Assembly: GCA_910574205.1 (NCBI GenBank)
Contig: CAJSYJ010000004.1
Coordinates: 62,001-126,000 of the forward strand
Origin: Bacteroidales bacterium
GTDB lineage: Bacteria > Bacteroidota > Bacteroidia > Bacteroidales > Rikenellaceae
DNA: 64,000 nt
Direction: 5' to 3'
Part shown: one piece after another, positions 52,008 through 60,852 of the stretch
How positions within the stretch are numbered: the first letter of the stretch is position 1
Layout: every line of letters begins with the position of its first letter
Notes under the pieces: model-generated
Databases searched by the model: none
Told to the model about the DNA's origin: nothing
The model's input: the letters and a program-made list of their open reading frames with translations, nothing else
Made by a program: the position numbers and the translations under genes

Positions 52008-53315
52008 TCAACGGAGCAGCTCCTCGAATCTTTTACTACGTATATACATGCGTTTCACTCTGTTGACAGCAACGACATCGACATACCCCAATTCTACCAA
52101 TCTGTCGAGATCGCCCTTCGCTGTCGGATATGACACATTCATACGCACCTTGATTTCTTTTACCGAAAACGATATATCGGGCGTGTCGTTATACCACTTT
52201 ATGATCTGCGCTTGACGCGCGTTGATATTGCCCAGCCGGAAAATATCGGAGGTCTGCTGCCGCTCGTCGATCTTGCGCTGAATATACTTTCTGAGTGCTC
52301 CGTAAGCCTGGCTTATGGCATGCAGATGATACGCGATGAAATACCCGAGATCGTTATCGTCGCACTCGGTATATAGATATGCCTTTTCATACTTACGCTT
52401 GCTCCGGCCTATGATAAGCGATATGGAAAGGTATTCGGTCAGCCAATATCCCCGACGAAGCATATACCAATAGAAGACGGCTCTGGCGGTACGTCCGTTA
52501 CCGTCGACGAACGGGTGGATGAATGCGATCAGAAAGTGTATTATGACCCCCTTGATGATCGGATGAACGAATACGCCGTTGAAATCGTCATCGTTGAAAA
52601 GACCGCAAATGGCCTCGATCAACCCCTCCACCTGTGTGCAGTCCGGCGGCGTATGAATGGTTTCGTGCGTGATGCCGTCTTCGACCACAACATTGTTGTC
52701 GGTGCGGAATCGCCCTTCATCGCTGCTGTCCTCCAATGTCTTATAAGTCATAAGACGATGAATGTGCAGCAGAGCCTCCTTTGTGAATTTGTCCTGCCGG
52801 TGGTCGAGAATATAGCGTATCGTCTCGTAGTTGTTGTGGATCATCTGCTCGCCCCGGTTACGCGGCGATATCGACTTGCGAAGCATCTCCTTGGCGAGTC
52901 TGCGAGTAGTCGAGGCACCCTCCATTTTACTCGACGCGATAGCCTCCTCCATGTTGGAGTTGACAAGATAGCGGTTCTTGTCGGCATCGGGTATAAAACT
53001 TTGGGTACCGAGATAGCCGCCGAGGCTCATGTCGAACTCGTGGCACATCTGCTGCATGGTATCCGTCGCATAAAACTTAAAGCGGTATGGCCCGATCTCC
53101 AATATTCGGGAGAACATACGCGACAGCTTCACGCATGCCCACAGCTCCTGCGGGGAAACATCGGCCGAAGCGGCTCTGTATTTGACATCAGTCCAATACA
53201 GATATTGCCGGTTGATTTCATCGACGGCCTCGGCGACAGCCGCATTGAAGCTAAGGCGCAACGCCTTGTCGAAATCCTCTTTTCTGATTTTGGGCGGACA
53301 CTCTATCATAATCAT
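52008..53315 (-). CDS. Fic family protein (AMPylator) with N-terminal inhibitory helix and winged helix
   Basis: 435 residues. The Fic motif HPFVDGNGRTAR starts at His267 and is complete, so AMP transfer is likely. An inhibitory motif SxxxEG is at Ser128-Gly133 (SSKMEG), N-terminal to the Fic core, which makes it class II. The C-terminus (QAQIIKWYNDTPDISFSVKEIKVRMNVSYPTAKGDLDRLVELGYV) is a winged helix-turn-helix. It looks less GC-rich than its neighbours and is bracketed by 41-bp repeats, one of them against its promoter. Targets are unknown. Confidence 0.9.
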   Translation of the reverse strand: MIMIECPPKIRKEDFDKALRLSFNAAVAEAVDEINRQYLYWTDVKYRAASADVSPQELWACVKLSRMFSRILEIGPYRFKFYATDTMQQMCHEFDMSLGGYLGTQSFIPDADKNRYLVNSNMEEAIASSKMEGASTTRRLAKEMLRKSISPRNRGEQMIHNNYETIRYILDHRQDKFTKEALLHIHRLMTYKTLEDSSDEGRFRTDNNVVVEDGITHETIHTPPDCTQVEGLIEAICGLFNDDDFNGVFVHPIIKGVIIHFLIAFIHPFVDGNGRTARAVFYWYMLRRGYWLTEYLSISLIIGRSKRKYEKAYLYTECDDNDLGYFIAYHLHAISQAYGALRKYIQRKIDERQQTSDIFRLGNINARQAQIIKWYNDTPDISFSVKEIKVRMNVSYPTAKGDLDRLVELGYVDVVAVNRVKRMYIRSKRFEELLR

Positions 53316-53332
53316 ATCGGTTTGAGGTATTG

Positions 53333-53340
53333 CAAATGTA
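53333..53340 (-). promoter_or_regulatory. -7 element of fic
   Basis: TACATTTG on the minus strand, 18 bp before the fic ATG; the palindromic 41-bp repeat starts 14 bp further upstream. Confidence 0.5.
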
Positions 53341-53353
53341 GTGAAAAAGTTAA

Positions 53354-53394
53354 AAATTCTTTAAAGTTTTGAAAACTCTTTAAAGAAAGTTTAA
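53354..53394. repeat. 41-bp direct repeat upstream of fic (copy 2, possible operator)
   Basis: Begins AAATTCTTTAAAGTTTTGAA; covers roughly -29 to -69 of the fic promoter. The remaining 53395-53597 is AT-rich and shows no gene. Confidence 0.85.
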
Positions 53395-53597
53395 CGAATC
53401 GGAGGTCCCAATAAACGACAATCTACACTATAAAAACATGCAATACAATGATTTAACCTTACAATAAATTAAAATAAGAAAAATAGCCTGCACAGAAAAA
53501 TCCCCGATTTTAGATAATACGGCATAACAAGTGCAGGGCATCGGCAAAGCACAAAAGAAAAGAGGTCATCTTCGAAAGGACGACCTCGGTACTTGTG

Positions 53598-53669
<72 letters not shown>

Positions 53670-53825
53670 ATTATCAATGCCCCCTCAAAAGGGAGTGTGC
53701 AAAAGTAATCAAGAATTTTGAATCCACCAAATTTTTCGCGACTTAAATGGTCTCCCACATAGTCGATTCCTCCGAAAACGGCAATCAATCCGGCTCAACG
53801 GCTGGCAGAGCCGGCAGAACAGTTA

Positions 53826-53871
53826 TAAAAAACAGGTTGTACCCTGCGCTCCGGGCGAAGCGGAGCGCAGG
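53826..53871 (-). terminator. Terminator of the EamA transporter gene
   Basis: CCTGCGCTCCG/CGGAGCGCAGG perfect stem (53843-53853 with 53861-53871), followed on the minus strand after ~10 nt by a T6 run. Confidence 0.6.
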
Positions 53872-53906
53872 CATAAGCATGCGAAGAGCTCGTGCCGGCA
53901 GCAAGC

Positions 53907-54842
53907 TCACTCGACATGTCCGTGCGAGAAGGCATGCGTCAGACGGCCAAGCAGCCGCGAGAGGTAAGCCGAGATCGCATCGCGGGCGACCAGTGCCGTA
54001 ACGGCGGCAAGGATCAGCATTATGCCGCAGGCTATGCGCGGCGTCATGCTCTCGCCGAAGACGAATATGCCGACCACGATCGCCGTCAGAGGCTCCAACG
54101 CACCCAGCACGGCTGTCGGCGTGGAGCCGATACAGCGTATCGCACGCGAGATGCAGACGAACGACAGTGTCGTCGGAAAGAGCGCGAGTCCCAGCAGATT
54201 GCCCCACATCGCGGCTCCGTGCGGCATAACGAGACCGCCGCCGGCGAGCGACCTGACGGCAAAGAGCAGAAGGCCGAACGACAGCACGTAGAACGTCATC
54301 TTCTGCGGAGGAATAGCTCCGACGCGCGATTTGTTGACACCGACAATATATAGTGCATAGGCCAGTGCCGACACCATGACCAGCAGCGTGCCGTGCAGGC
54401 TCAGCGGAAGGCCGTCGCCGCTGCGGCAGAGCAGCGCTATGCCGCCCACGGAGGCAGCCAGACACAGCACCGAGAGCGGCGATATTCGCTCGCCGTAGCG
54501 CAGCGCCATTATCGCCGCGACCATAACGGGATAGACAAACAGCATCGTAGAGGCTATGCCGGCATCCATGTAGCGGAAACTCTCGAACAGCGTCAGCGAC
54601 GATAACGACGCCAGAAGCCCCATGGCGGCAAGCCCGGGCAGCCGGTCTCGACGCACGCTCAGCGAGCCGCCGCCGAGCCGAACGAGCGCCCACAGCATAG
54701 GCAATGCCAGCAGATAACGGAACAGCAGCATAGAATCCGCATCCATGCCCATATCGTAGAGCGGCAATGCGAACAGCGGATTGGTACCGTACGATACGGC
54801 CGCGACGGCACCGAGAAGATAACCCTTGAAACTCGTCTTCAT
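53907..54842 (-). CDS. EamA/DMT family transporter
   Basis: 311 residues with ten hydrophobic helices in two EamA halves. The first half includes GAVAAVSYGTNPLFALPLYDMGMDADSMLLFRYLLALPML, and the second VSALAYALYIVGVNKS and PLTAIVVGIFVFGESMTPRIACGIMLILAA. Such proteins export amino acids or metabolites; the substrate is unknown. Start MKTSFKGYLL at 54842 is chosen because the -7 at 54863-54870 leaves almost no leader for Met at 54854. Confidence 0.88.
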   Translation of the reverse strand: MKTSFKGYLLGAVAAVSYGTNPLFALPLYDMGMDADSMLLFRYLLALPMLWALVRLGGGSLSVRRDRLPGLAAMGLLASLSSLTLFESFRYMDAGIASTMLFVYPVMVAAIMALRYGERISPLSVLCLAASVGGIALLCRSGDGLPLSLHGTLLVMVSALAYALYIVGVNKSRVGAIPPQKMTFYVLSFGLLLFAVRSLAGGGLVMPHGAAMWGNLLGLALFPTTLSFVCISRAIRCIGSTPTAVLGALEPLTAIVVGIFVFGESMTPRIACGIMLILAAVTALVARDAISAYLSRLLGRLTHAFSHGHVE

Positions 54843-54862
54843 AGCTCGAATCATTTCGGGAG

Positions 54863-54870
54863 CAAATATA
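54863..54870 (-). promoter_or_regulatory. -7 element of the EamA gene
   Basis: TATATTTG on the minus strand, about 20 bp before the start codon. Confidence 0.55.
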
Positions 54871-55114
54871 ATCAAACGCGGACATAGTTGTCCACGCCGA
54901 AGACATATTATAACGCCGCAGTGCAGAAGCGGCAATTCACTTCGGGAGGCGGCTGCGCGCCGCTACCGGCAAATCCGCGGCACGACCGTTACGGCCGCAG
55001 CACCGTTACGGTCGGCGGCTCGCATTAGTAATAGCCGCACGTCTCACGCAGCAGCCGGAGATGTTTTGCATGTTTTTTGAACCGGCAAAACGAAATTCGT
55101 AAAAAACGGTAATT

Positions 55115-55705
55115 ATGAACAACGAAACTTATGAAAAGGCCGAGTATGCGATTCGCCGCTGGTGGCTCGTTCTGCTTACGGGACTGCTGTCGACGGCTGT
55201 CGGCATAATCGTATTGATAAACCCTGCGTCGAGCTACTTCGCATTTTCGCTGTGGCTGGGCATAGCGATATTCGTAAGCGGCGTGATGATGCTCACGGTA
55301 AGCCTTTCGTCGCGCAACGTGATCGTACGACGCGGCTGGATCATCGCAGCGGGAGTGATAGATATCATAGTCGGCATCGTGCTGATGTTCAACATAGCGC
55401 TCTCGGCGGCGATGCTGCCCGTGCTGCTCGGCGCATGGATACTCTACCGAGGAGTGTCGATGCTGGCGCACGGAATCGATTTGAGGAGTTACAACGTCCG
55501 CGACGCGGGGTGGGTTATTTTCGGCGCAGTGCTGATGATCGCCATCTCCTTATGCGTGTTGTGGCGCCCTCAATCGTTCGGAGTCGATATCGTAGTATTG
55601 TTCATCGGCATGGCATTCATCATATTCGGACTGTCGGAGATAGCGCTCTCCTACCGCCTGTACGATGTTCATCGCCGAGCCCGCGAACTGCGTGCCGAGC
55701 ATTGA
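55115..55705 (+). CDS. HdeD-like DUF308 membrane protein
   Basis: 196 residues with six membrane helices in three hairpins (WWLVLLTGLLSTAVGIIVLINP; LGIAIFVSGVMMLTVSL; WIIAAGVIDIIVGIVLMF; LPVLLGAWILYRGVSML; WVIFGAVLMIAISLCVLW; IVVLFIGMAFIIFGLSEIAL). The repeated G-x(n)-hydrophobic pattern is that of HdeD/DUF308 proteins, linked to acid stress in enterobacteria; here the role is unknown. A strong terminator follows. Confidence 0.88.
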   Translation: MNNETYEKAEYAIRRWWLVLLTGLLSTAVGIIVLINPASSYFAFSLWLGIAIFVSGVMMLTVSLSSRNVIVRRGWIIAAGVIDIIVGIVLMFNIALSAAMLPVLLGAWILYRGVSMLAHGIDLRSYNVRDAGWVIFGAVLMIAISLCVLWRPQSFGVDIVVLFIGMAFIIFGLSEIALSYRLYDVHRRARELRAEH

Positions 55706-55737
55706 CGCCCGGCCGGATACGGCCTCGAACACTTCAC

Positions 55738-55775
55738 AGGACTGCCCAAGTAAATCCGGGCAGTCCTTTTTTTTT
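55738..55775 (+). terminator. Terminator of the DUF308 gene
   Basis: AGGACTGCCC/GGGCAGTCCT perfect stem (55738-55747 with 55758-55767) followed by a T-run. Confidence 0.9.
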
Positions 55776-55855
55776 ATATCGGTCACATTTTACGCCCGGC
55801 CGTCCTTGCCGGCTGAAAGGATTATGTCCGTCATGTCGCATATCGTGATCCGCAC

Positions 55856-55886
55856 TTGCTTTTATCGGCCGAAACGGTTATATTTG
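55856..55886 (+). promoter_or_regulatory. Promoter of the GH20 gene
   Basis: TTG (55856-55858), 20-bp spacer, TATATTTG (55879-55886), 5 bp before the ATG, so the leader must be extremely short. Confidence 0.6.
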
Positions 55887-55891
55887 CAAGT

Positions 55892-57475
55892 ATGAAAAAG
55901 AGTCTCTTTACGGCGCTTCTGGCCATACTGGGTATTGCCGGCGCCACCACAGCACAGACAACGGTCTTTCCCCGGCCGCAATATATCGAGACGGCCGACG
56001 GAGAGTACGTCGTGACGGCATCGACTGCGATCGTGGCCGAAGTGAGTACGACGGCACCGGCAGAGCGTTTCTCGGAGGATATGCGCGTATTCTTTCCAGA
56101 GGCCAAACGCCCGATGAAGATCGCGCGGCACGGCAAGGGCATCAAGTTACGCGAGGACCCGTGCATAGCGGCCGAAGGGTATGAAATGACCGTCACGCCA
56201 CGCGAGATAACCATAACGGGCGGCTCCGAGGCGGGCGTATACTACGGCTTGCAGACTCTGCGCCAGATGATCGTGACGGGAAACGGCCGGGTGCCGTGCT
56301 GCTTCATAGCCGACGAACCCGCATTCGCATATCGCGGCGCGATGCTCGACGTATGCCGCCATTTCTTTACGGTCGAGCAGGTCAAGCGCTATATAGATAT
56401 CTTGGCCGCACACAAGCTCAACCGCTTCCACTGGCACCTGACTGACGATCAGGGCTGGCGCATCGAGATCGAGCGCTACCCCGAGCTGACCGTCAAAGGC
56501 GGCACGCGCAAACAGACGCTCGTAGGCCACGGCAGCAACTCCGACCGGTACGACGGCACGCCGCACGGAGGATTCTATACCAAGGAGCAGATACGCGAAG
56601 TCATAGACTACGCCGCAGCCAGATACATAACCGTCATTCCCGAGATCGAGATGCCGGGCCATGCACTGGCCGCCATGGCGGCATACCCGTGGCTCGGCTG
56701 CCGCGGAGCGGACTATCCCTACGAGGTGTGGACGCGCTGGGGCATCACGCCCGAAGTGATGTGTGCCGGACGCGAGACGACATACGAGTTCCTCGAAAAC
56801 GTGCTCACGGAGGTCATCGAGCTCTTCCCGTCGGAGTATATACATATAGGTGGCGACGAGAGTCCGCGCGACCGCTGGAAAGAGTGCGAACACTGTCAGG
56901 CATTTATCAGCGAGCATGGGCTGGACGGCGAAGACGGCTTGCAGGGTTATCTGGTCAACCGCATCGAAAAATGGCTTATGGCGCACGGTCGCAAGATGAT
57001 AGGCTGGGACGAGATCCTCGGCTGCGGCATATCGCAAACGGCCAACATCATGTCGTGGCGCGGCGCCAAAGGCGGCATAGCGGCTGCCAAGCGCGGCAAC
57101 GACGTCATCATGACACCCAGCTCGCACTGCTACTTCGACAGCTACCAGACGCGCGAGCGCGTCGGCGAGCCGCTTGCCATAGGCCGCCACGTGCCCGTCG
57201 AAAAGGTATATGCGTTCGACCCATACGACAAGCTCGAAGCGGACGAGAGAAGACACATCCTCGGTGTACAGTGCAATATGTGGACAGAATATATCGCCGA
57301 CTTCGATCATCTGCAAAGGATGCTGCTGCCGCGACTGGCCGCGATATGCGAGGTGCAGTGGGCTGCCGACCGCCGCGATGCCGCTACGCTTCGCGAGCGC
57401 ATGGAGGTGCTGAGGCGCTTCTACGACGCATGCGGGTATCCCTACGCGCCGTACTTCTTCGAAGGCAAAGAATAA
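55892..57475 (+). CDS. Beta-N-acetylhexosaminidase (GH20)
   Basis: 527 residues with a signal peptide (MKKSLFTALLAILGIAGATTAQ). Domain GH20b (~25-140) precedes the TIM barrel: HWHLTDDQGWRIEI, VIPEIEMPGHALA and the catalytic pair Asp322-Glu323 in HIGGDESPRDRW, used for substrate-assisted hydrolysis of terminal GlcNAc/GalNAc, e.g. from mucin or host N-glycans. The C-terminus lacks a lipid anchor or secretion tag. Start chosen at 55892; the earlier in-frame Met lies in the promoter. Confidence 0.95.
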   Translation: MKKSLFTALLAILGIAGATTAQTTVFPRPQYIETADGEYVVTASTAIVAEVSTTAPAERFSEDMRVFFPEAKRPMKIARHGKGIKLREDPCIAAEGYEMTVTPREITITGGSEAGVYYGLQTLRQMIVTGNGRVPCCFIADEPAFAYRGAMLDVCRHFFTVEQVKRYIDILAAHKLNRFHWHLTDDQGWRIEIERYPELTVKGGTRKQTLVGHGSNSDRYDGTPHGGFYTKEQIREVIDYAAARYITVIPEIEMPGHALAAMAAYPWLGCRGADYPYEVWTRWGITPEVMCAGRETTYEFLENVLTEVIELFPSEYIHIGGDESPRDRWKECEHCQAFISEHGLDGEDGLQGYLVNRIEKWLMAHGRKMIGWDEILGCGISQTANIMSWRGAKGGIAAAKRGNDVIMTPSSHCYFDSYQTRERVGEPLAIGRHVPVEKVYAFDPYDKLEADERRHILGVQCNMWTEYIADFDHLQRMLLPRLAAICEVQWAADRRDAATLRERMEVLRRFYDACGYPYAPYFFEGKE

Positions 57476-57502
57476 CAAATCCTCGACTTCACGCGTTGAG
57501 GG

Positions 57503-57532
57503 CCGTTCGGCGAATGCCGGGCGGCTTTTTTA
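57503..57532 (+). terminator. Terminator of the GH20 gene
   Basis: GCCGTTCGGC/GCCGGGCGGC stem with GAAT loop (57503-57526), then T6. Confidence 0.85.
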
Positions 57533-57705
57533 TTGTACGCACACATGGCGCAGCATTTCAATCCGTTACCCGCAGGCTGGCGAAAGATTAAACATCGTAG
57601 CCGACGAGGCGTATTTACAAACAAAGTTAAAAATGGCAACCCTATAATTATCGGATAATCAATGATGATGCAAATCGAAATTCTGCAAAATAATCCGCAT
57701 TTTAT

Positions 57706-57736
57706 TTTGATTTATAGAAAATTGGACATATATTTG
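57706..57736 (+). promoter_or_regulatory. Promoter of the C10 protease gene
   Basis: TTTG (57706-57709), exact 19-bp spacer, TATATTTG (57729-57736), 48 bp before the ATG. Confidence 0.75.
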
Positions 57737-57784
57737 CATAAGAACATTCAGGAAACGCCAAATTACAATCTAATATTTTAGCCT

Positions 57785-59182
57785 ATGAGACAGCTATCCA
57801 ACCTCCATTTCCGGCTAATGTCGATATTGTTGTTGTCGGCAGCATGTACCCGCGAGTACACCCCTCTACCGCAGCAGCCGGAGCTGTACAACGACGCGGA
57901 TTCATACTCCGTTACGGTCGAGGAGGCCTTGCAGAATCTCGACGCAGAGCTGGCCGTGCTGTACGAAGGGGATGAGACCCGCTCAGGCAGCACACGCAGG
58001 CTGGTAAGGTCGGTGCGGAGCATAGGCTATGACGATCTGTTACCTGCGACCAGATCGGAAGAGCGTCCCGCCGATGTCGAGGATCTGCTCTATCTGGTAG
58101 AGTTCGCCGACGGGTGCGGCTCCGCCGTACTCGGAGCCGACCGGCGTGTGGAATCGGTCTTCGCCGTACTCGACGAAACCGTACTCTCTCCCGCCGACTT
58201 CGCCGCCGCACCCACCGAAGGGGAGTGCGAAACCGAGGAGGAGTTGCGCGGTTTCATCGCCACGCTCATAGCCGACGAAGCCGTGGCGCAGGCGATCACA
58301 TTCCCCTCTCCCGGAGATTCGACAGGCTTTACCCGACCGCACCCCATATATATTACCGAAGGCCCCGACCAAGACATCCTCGTCATTGCCCGTCAAGCTC
58401 CGCTGCTGCGGACAAAGTGGGATCAATCGGAATCTCCGTATAACGACATGTGCGGCAAGAAATATGACCTGTCAGGAGTATTAAAACAAAATCCGGCCGG
58501 CTGTGTTCCTATTGCTGTTGCCCAAATAATCTACAATAATAACAAACCGTTTAGGCTGAGCATAGGAGATGATTCATTCGACAGATGGCTGCTCTCCGGC
58601 TGTGAATACGGCCATATTCCAAGCTACAATTCAAGAGTCGAGGTCGCAAGATTCATTTACAAATGCGGAATCTATATGGGTGCAAATTATCAAACAAATC
58701 TGACGACCGCTACCAGTGGTGATGCCTTTCGACTATTTAAGCATGTTGGGTACACCTCCGTACAATCATATAATATGTCACTAAGCGTTGTAGAAGATAT
58801 GATATATAATAAAAAATTACCACTATATATTTCCGGAGTGCAAGCAGGTAAAAGCGTTGGTCATGCATGGATTATAGACGGAGTAAATTTTTATGATATA
58901 CGAGACTGGCTTGTAAAATATGCTCCACCGAAAGATCTGAATTCCAGCCAGCGCGGAGAAGAGATATCGCGAGAATTGCTAAGTTCGACCCCTGTACGAA
59001 AAGTTCACTGCAATATGGGATGGGGCGGACTGTGTGACGGATATTATACTTATAACGTATTCAATACAACCAAGCCATTAGACCCCGAAGATATAGACTT
59101 ATCCGTCGGAGATAAACCAGGCAATAATGTTTCTAATTACAACAGTAATTTTTATCTAATATCCTATAATTTACCTCAATAA
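57785..59182 (+). CDS. C10 (streptopain-like) cysteine protease lipoprotein
   Basis: 465 residues. Signal peptide with lipobox SAAC (Cys21). A propeptide (~25-200) is followed by the C10 catalytic domain: LLRTKWDQSESPYNDMC, catalytic Cys240 in AGCVPIAVAQ, catalytic His360 in VGHAWIIDG, and CNMGWGGLCDGYY. The family includes SpeB, interpain A and the Bfp proteases of Bacteroides fragilis, secreted enzymes that cut host proteins and are released by propeptide removal. The half up to ~58430 is GC-rich like the chromosome, while the catalytic half is AT-rich, as are the five genes that follow. The next lipoprotein starts 26 nt later without its own promoter. Confidence 0.9.
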   Translation: MRQLSNLHFRLMSILLLSAACTREYTPLPQQPELYNDADSYSVTVEEALQNLDAELAVLYEGDETRSGSTRRLVRSVRSIGYDDLLPATRSEERPADVEDLLYLVEFADGCGSAVLGADRRVESVFAVLDETVLSPADFAAAPTEGECETEEELRGFIATLIADEAVAQAITFPSPGDSTGFTRPHPIYITEGPDQDILVIARQAPLLRTKWDQSESPYNDMCGKKYDLSGVLKQNPAGCVPIAVAQIIYNNNKPFRLSIGDDSFDRWLLSGCEYGHIPSYNSRVEVARFIYKCGIYMGANYQTNLTTATSGDAFRLFKHVGYTSVQSYNMSLSVVEDMIYNKKLPLYISGVQAGKSVGHAWIIDGVNFYDIRDWLVKYAPPKDLNSSQRGEEISRELLSSTPVRKVHCNMGWGGLCDGYYTYNVFNTTKPLDPEDIDLSVGDKPGNNVSNYNSNFYLISYNLPQ

Positions 59183-59208
59183 CCAAACCAACAAAAAAAA
59201 CATTTATT

Positions 59209-59817
59209 ATGAAACGTATGTTACTTTTGGTCGCAATATGCTTAGCGGGATTGCAGGCATGCGACAATACCGAACAGAAACAGCTGACACCGATTGAAAC
59301 GGAAATCTTGGAAATCGAAGGACTTATTGCATCGCAGGCAGAAACAGGGTTCGACGAACAGGAACTTTTGAGCGACATTAAAGCAGGAACGCTAACTAAA
59401 ACTTCATATTTCCATTACAAAAATGGAGAACTAGTGCAATCATCTTACGATAATTACATCGGATCTCAATGGGATGCTCCATATATATTCTTAGATGATG
59501 GCACTTGCCGGCATTGTTGTGGATTCCCGGATCCGATCAATCCATACAAGTATATTAATTACGCTTGGCAATATAATCAGGAGACAAAATCTATCGAGAC
59601 GAGGTTGTATAACTTTGAAGACAAATTTTCTGCAAAGGTACTTTATTACAACAAAGAGTCGGGTAAACTGATTCTCGAAGGAAACTTTTGCGACTGTATC
59701 GGCGTATATGGTGGAGGCGAACCGGTTGCGGATTATTCAAGAATGACATTCCATATAGATTTGGATCCTGAAACTCGGGAAGAATATTTGAATAAATATT
59801 GCAATGAATATAAATAG
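59209..59817 (+). CDS. Array lipoprotein 1 (protease operon member)
   Basis: 202 residues. Lipobox LQAC (Cys18) followed by acidic DNTEQ, which could serve as a surface-export signal. The N-terminal IETEILEIEGLIASQAETGFDEQELL is helical; the rest is beta-rich with WQYNQETKSIETR, AKVLYYNKESGKLILEG and TFHIDL. Unlike its four relatives it has no promoter and follows the C10 protease by 26 nt, so it is expressed with it. The body is nearly the same as array gene 3 at 60853 (five residue changes; the 3' ~350 bp look the same), a sign of recent duplication or gene conversion. By analogy with Bfp/Bfi loci it could be a protease inhibitor or partner, but no Spi-like motif is recognised. Confidence 0.85.
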   Translation: MKRMLLLVAICLAGLQACDNTEQKQLTPIETEILEIEGLIASQAETGFDEQELLSDIKAGTLTKTSYFHYKNGELVQSSYDNYIGSQWDAPYIFLDDGTCRHCCGFPDPINPYKYINYAWQYNQETKSIETRLYNFEDKFSAKVLYYNKESGKLILEGNFCDCIGVYGGGEPVADYSRMTFHIDLDPETREEYLNKYCNEYK

Positions 59818-59854
59818 ACAATAACAGAGCTAAGTTTTTTCGGATCGGATCAGA

Positions 59855-59894
59855 GGAGAGGGTTGCCTATTTGTGGCAGCCCTCTCCAATTTTA
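59855..59894 (+). terminator. Terminator after array gene 1
   Basis: GGAGAGGGTTGCC/GGCAGCCCTCTCC stem (59855-59867 with 59875-59887) followed by a T-rich tail. Confidence 0.85.
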
Positions 59895-59913
59895 TTTATT
59901 TCATACAAAATAT

Positions 59914-59944
59914 TTTGCAAAACGAATGTAAAATATTATATTTG
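59914..59944 (+). promoter_or_regulatory. Promoter of array gene 2
   Basis: TTTG (59914-59917), 19-bp spacer, TATATTTG (59937-59944). A GAGAC/GTCTC stem-loop (59948-59967) lies at the very start of the transcript. Confidence 0.8.
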
Positions 59945-60004
59945 CAAAGAGACATAAACAGAGTCTCAACAGCACCAATTATCAAAACTAAAAACTACAA
60001 GATC

Positions 60005-60658
60005 ATGAAACGAGCATTACTTTTGGTCGCAATATGCTTGGCGGGATTGCAGGCATGCGACAATAACGAACAAGAGCAGCTAACGCCGCAAGAGCAAGAG
60101 CTTATGGAAATCGACTATTTGATTGCTTCTCAGACAGTAAGCGGCTTTGATGAACAGGCATTACTCAATGATTTGAAAAATGGTATAATGATACCTGTAT
60201 CAAAGTACCAATTATACCCCAATGGAGAACTATGCTTGTATTATCCATTAGACTGCGTTTACAGGCCTACTCCAATGGCATTCTTCGATGACGGCACATG
60301 TCAGGAATTTTATGCCTGCAATCCGGTTGCCTGTAAAGAAATTGTGCCAGATGATGAAACCATATACCCGGAATATTTTTGTTACTGTCATAATGATTAT
60401 ACTTGGGAATATAATCCTGCAACCAAGTCTCTGCTAACGCAGAATATATATTACAAAAACAGCTCTGCAAAGATTATGTATTATGACAGTGTTACGCATA
60501 AATTAATAATAAAAGGTAACTTATGTACATACAATGACCCCTCTACTTACATGTTGGCAATATGCTACATAGATACCAATTCAAATATTCGCGATACATA
60601 CCTTACCAAATATAATATGTCATATTTGGATTATTTAAGACTGCTTGACACATTATAA
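60005..60658 (+). CDS. Array lipoprotein 2 (most divergent member)
   Basis: 217 residues. The first ~55 residues match the other members (MKRALLLVAICLAGLQAC, helical IASQ... FDEQALLNDLK), but the rest has diverged: a Tyr/Cys-rich centre (FFDDGTCQEFYACNPVACKEIV) and a C-terminus lacking the GGGEPVADYS block, though WEYNPATKSLLTQ and IMYYDSVTHKLIIKGNLC keep the family pattern. Own promoter and terminator; start chosen to match the paralogues. Confidence 0.85.
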   Translation: MKRALLLVAICLAGLQACDNNEQEQLTPQEQELMEIDYLIASQTVSGFDEQALLNDLKNGIMIPVSKYQLYPNGELCLYYPLDCVYRPTPMAFFDDGTCQEFYACNPVACKEIVPDDETIYPEYFCYCHNDYTWEYNPATKSLLTQNIYYKNSSAKIMYYDSVTHKLIIKGNLCTYNDPSTYMLAICYIDTNSNIRDTYLTKYNMSYLDYLRLLDTL

Positions 60659-60701
60659 ATAGACAATAGCAGAGCTAAGTTTTTTTTCGGATCGGATCAG
60701 A

Positions 60702-60740
60702 GGAGAGGGTTGCCTATTTGTGGCAGCCCTCTCCAATTTT
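60702..60740 (+). terminator. Terminator after array gene 2
   Basis: The same stem as after gene 1 (60702-60734), then T-rich. Confidence 0.85.
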
Positions 60741-60760
60741 ATTTATTTAATACAAAATAT

Positions 60761-60791
60761 TTTGCAAAACGAATGTAAAATATTATATTTG
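60761..60791 (+). promoter_or_regulatory. Promoter of array gene 3
   Basis: TTTG then, after 19 bp, TATATTTG at 60784-60791; 5'UTR stem-loop GAGAC/GTCTC follows. Confidence 0.8.
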
Positions 60792-60852
60792 CGAACGAGA
60801 CGTAAACAGAGTCTCAACAGCACCAATTATCAAAACTAAAAACTACAAGATC

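Larger units (their letters stand above)
59813..60079 (+). repeat. Cassette repeat block 1 (terminator-promoter-signal peptide)
   Basis: A ~267-bp block repeated before four array genes (also at about 60656-60927, 61457-61724 and 62279-62547). It contains the previous gene's terminator, a promoter, a 5'UTR stem-loop (GAGAC/GTCTC) and the start of the gene through the lipobox. Blocks are nearly the same over long runs. Confidence 0.9.
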
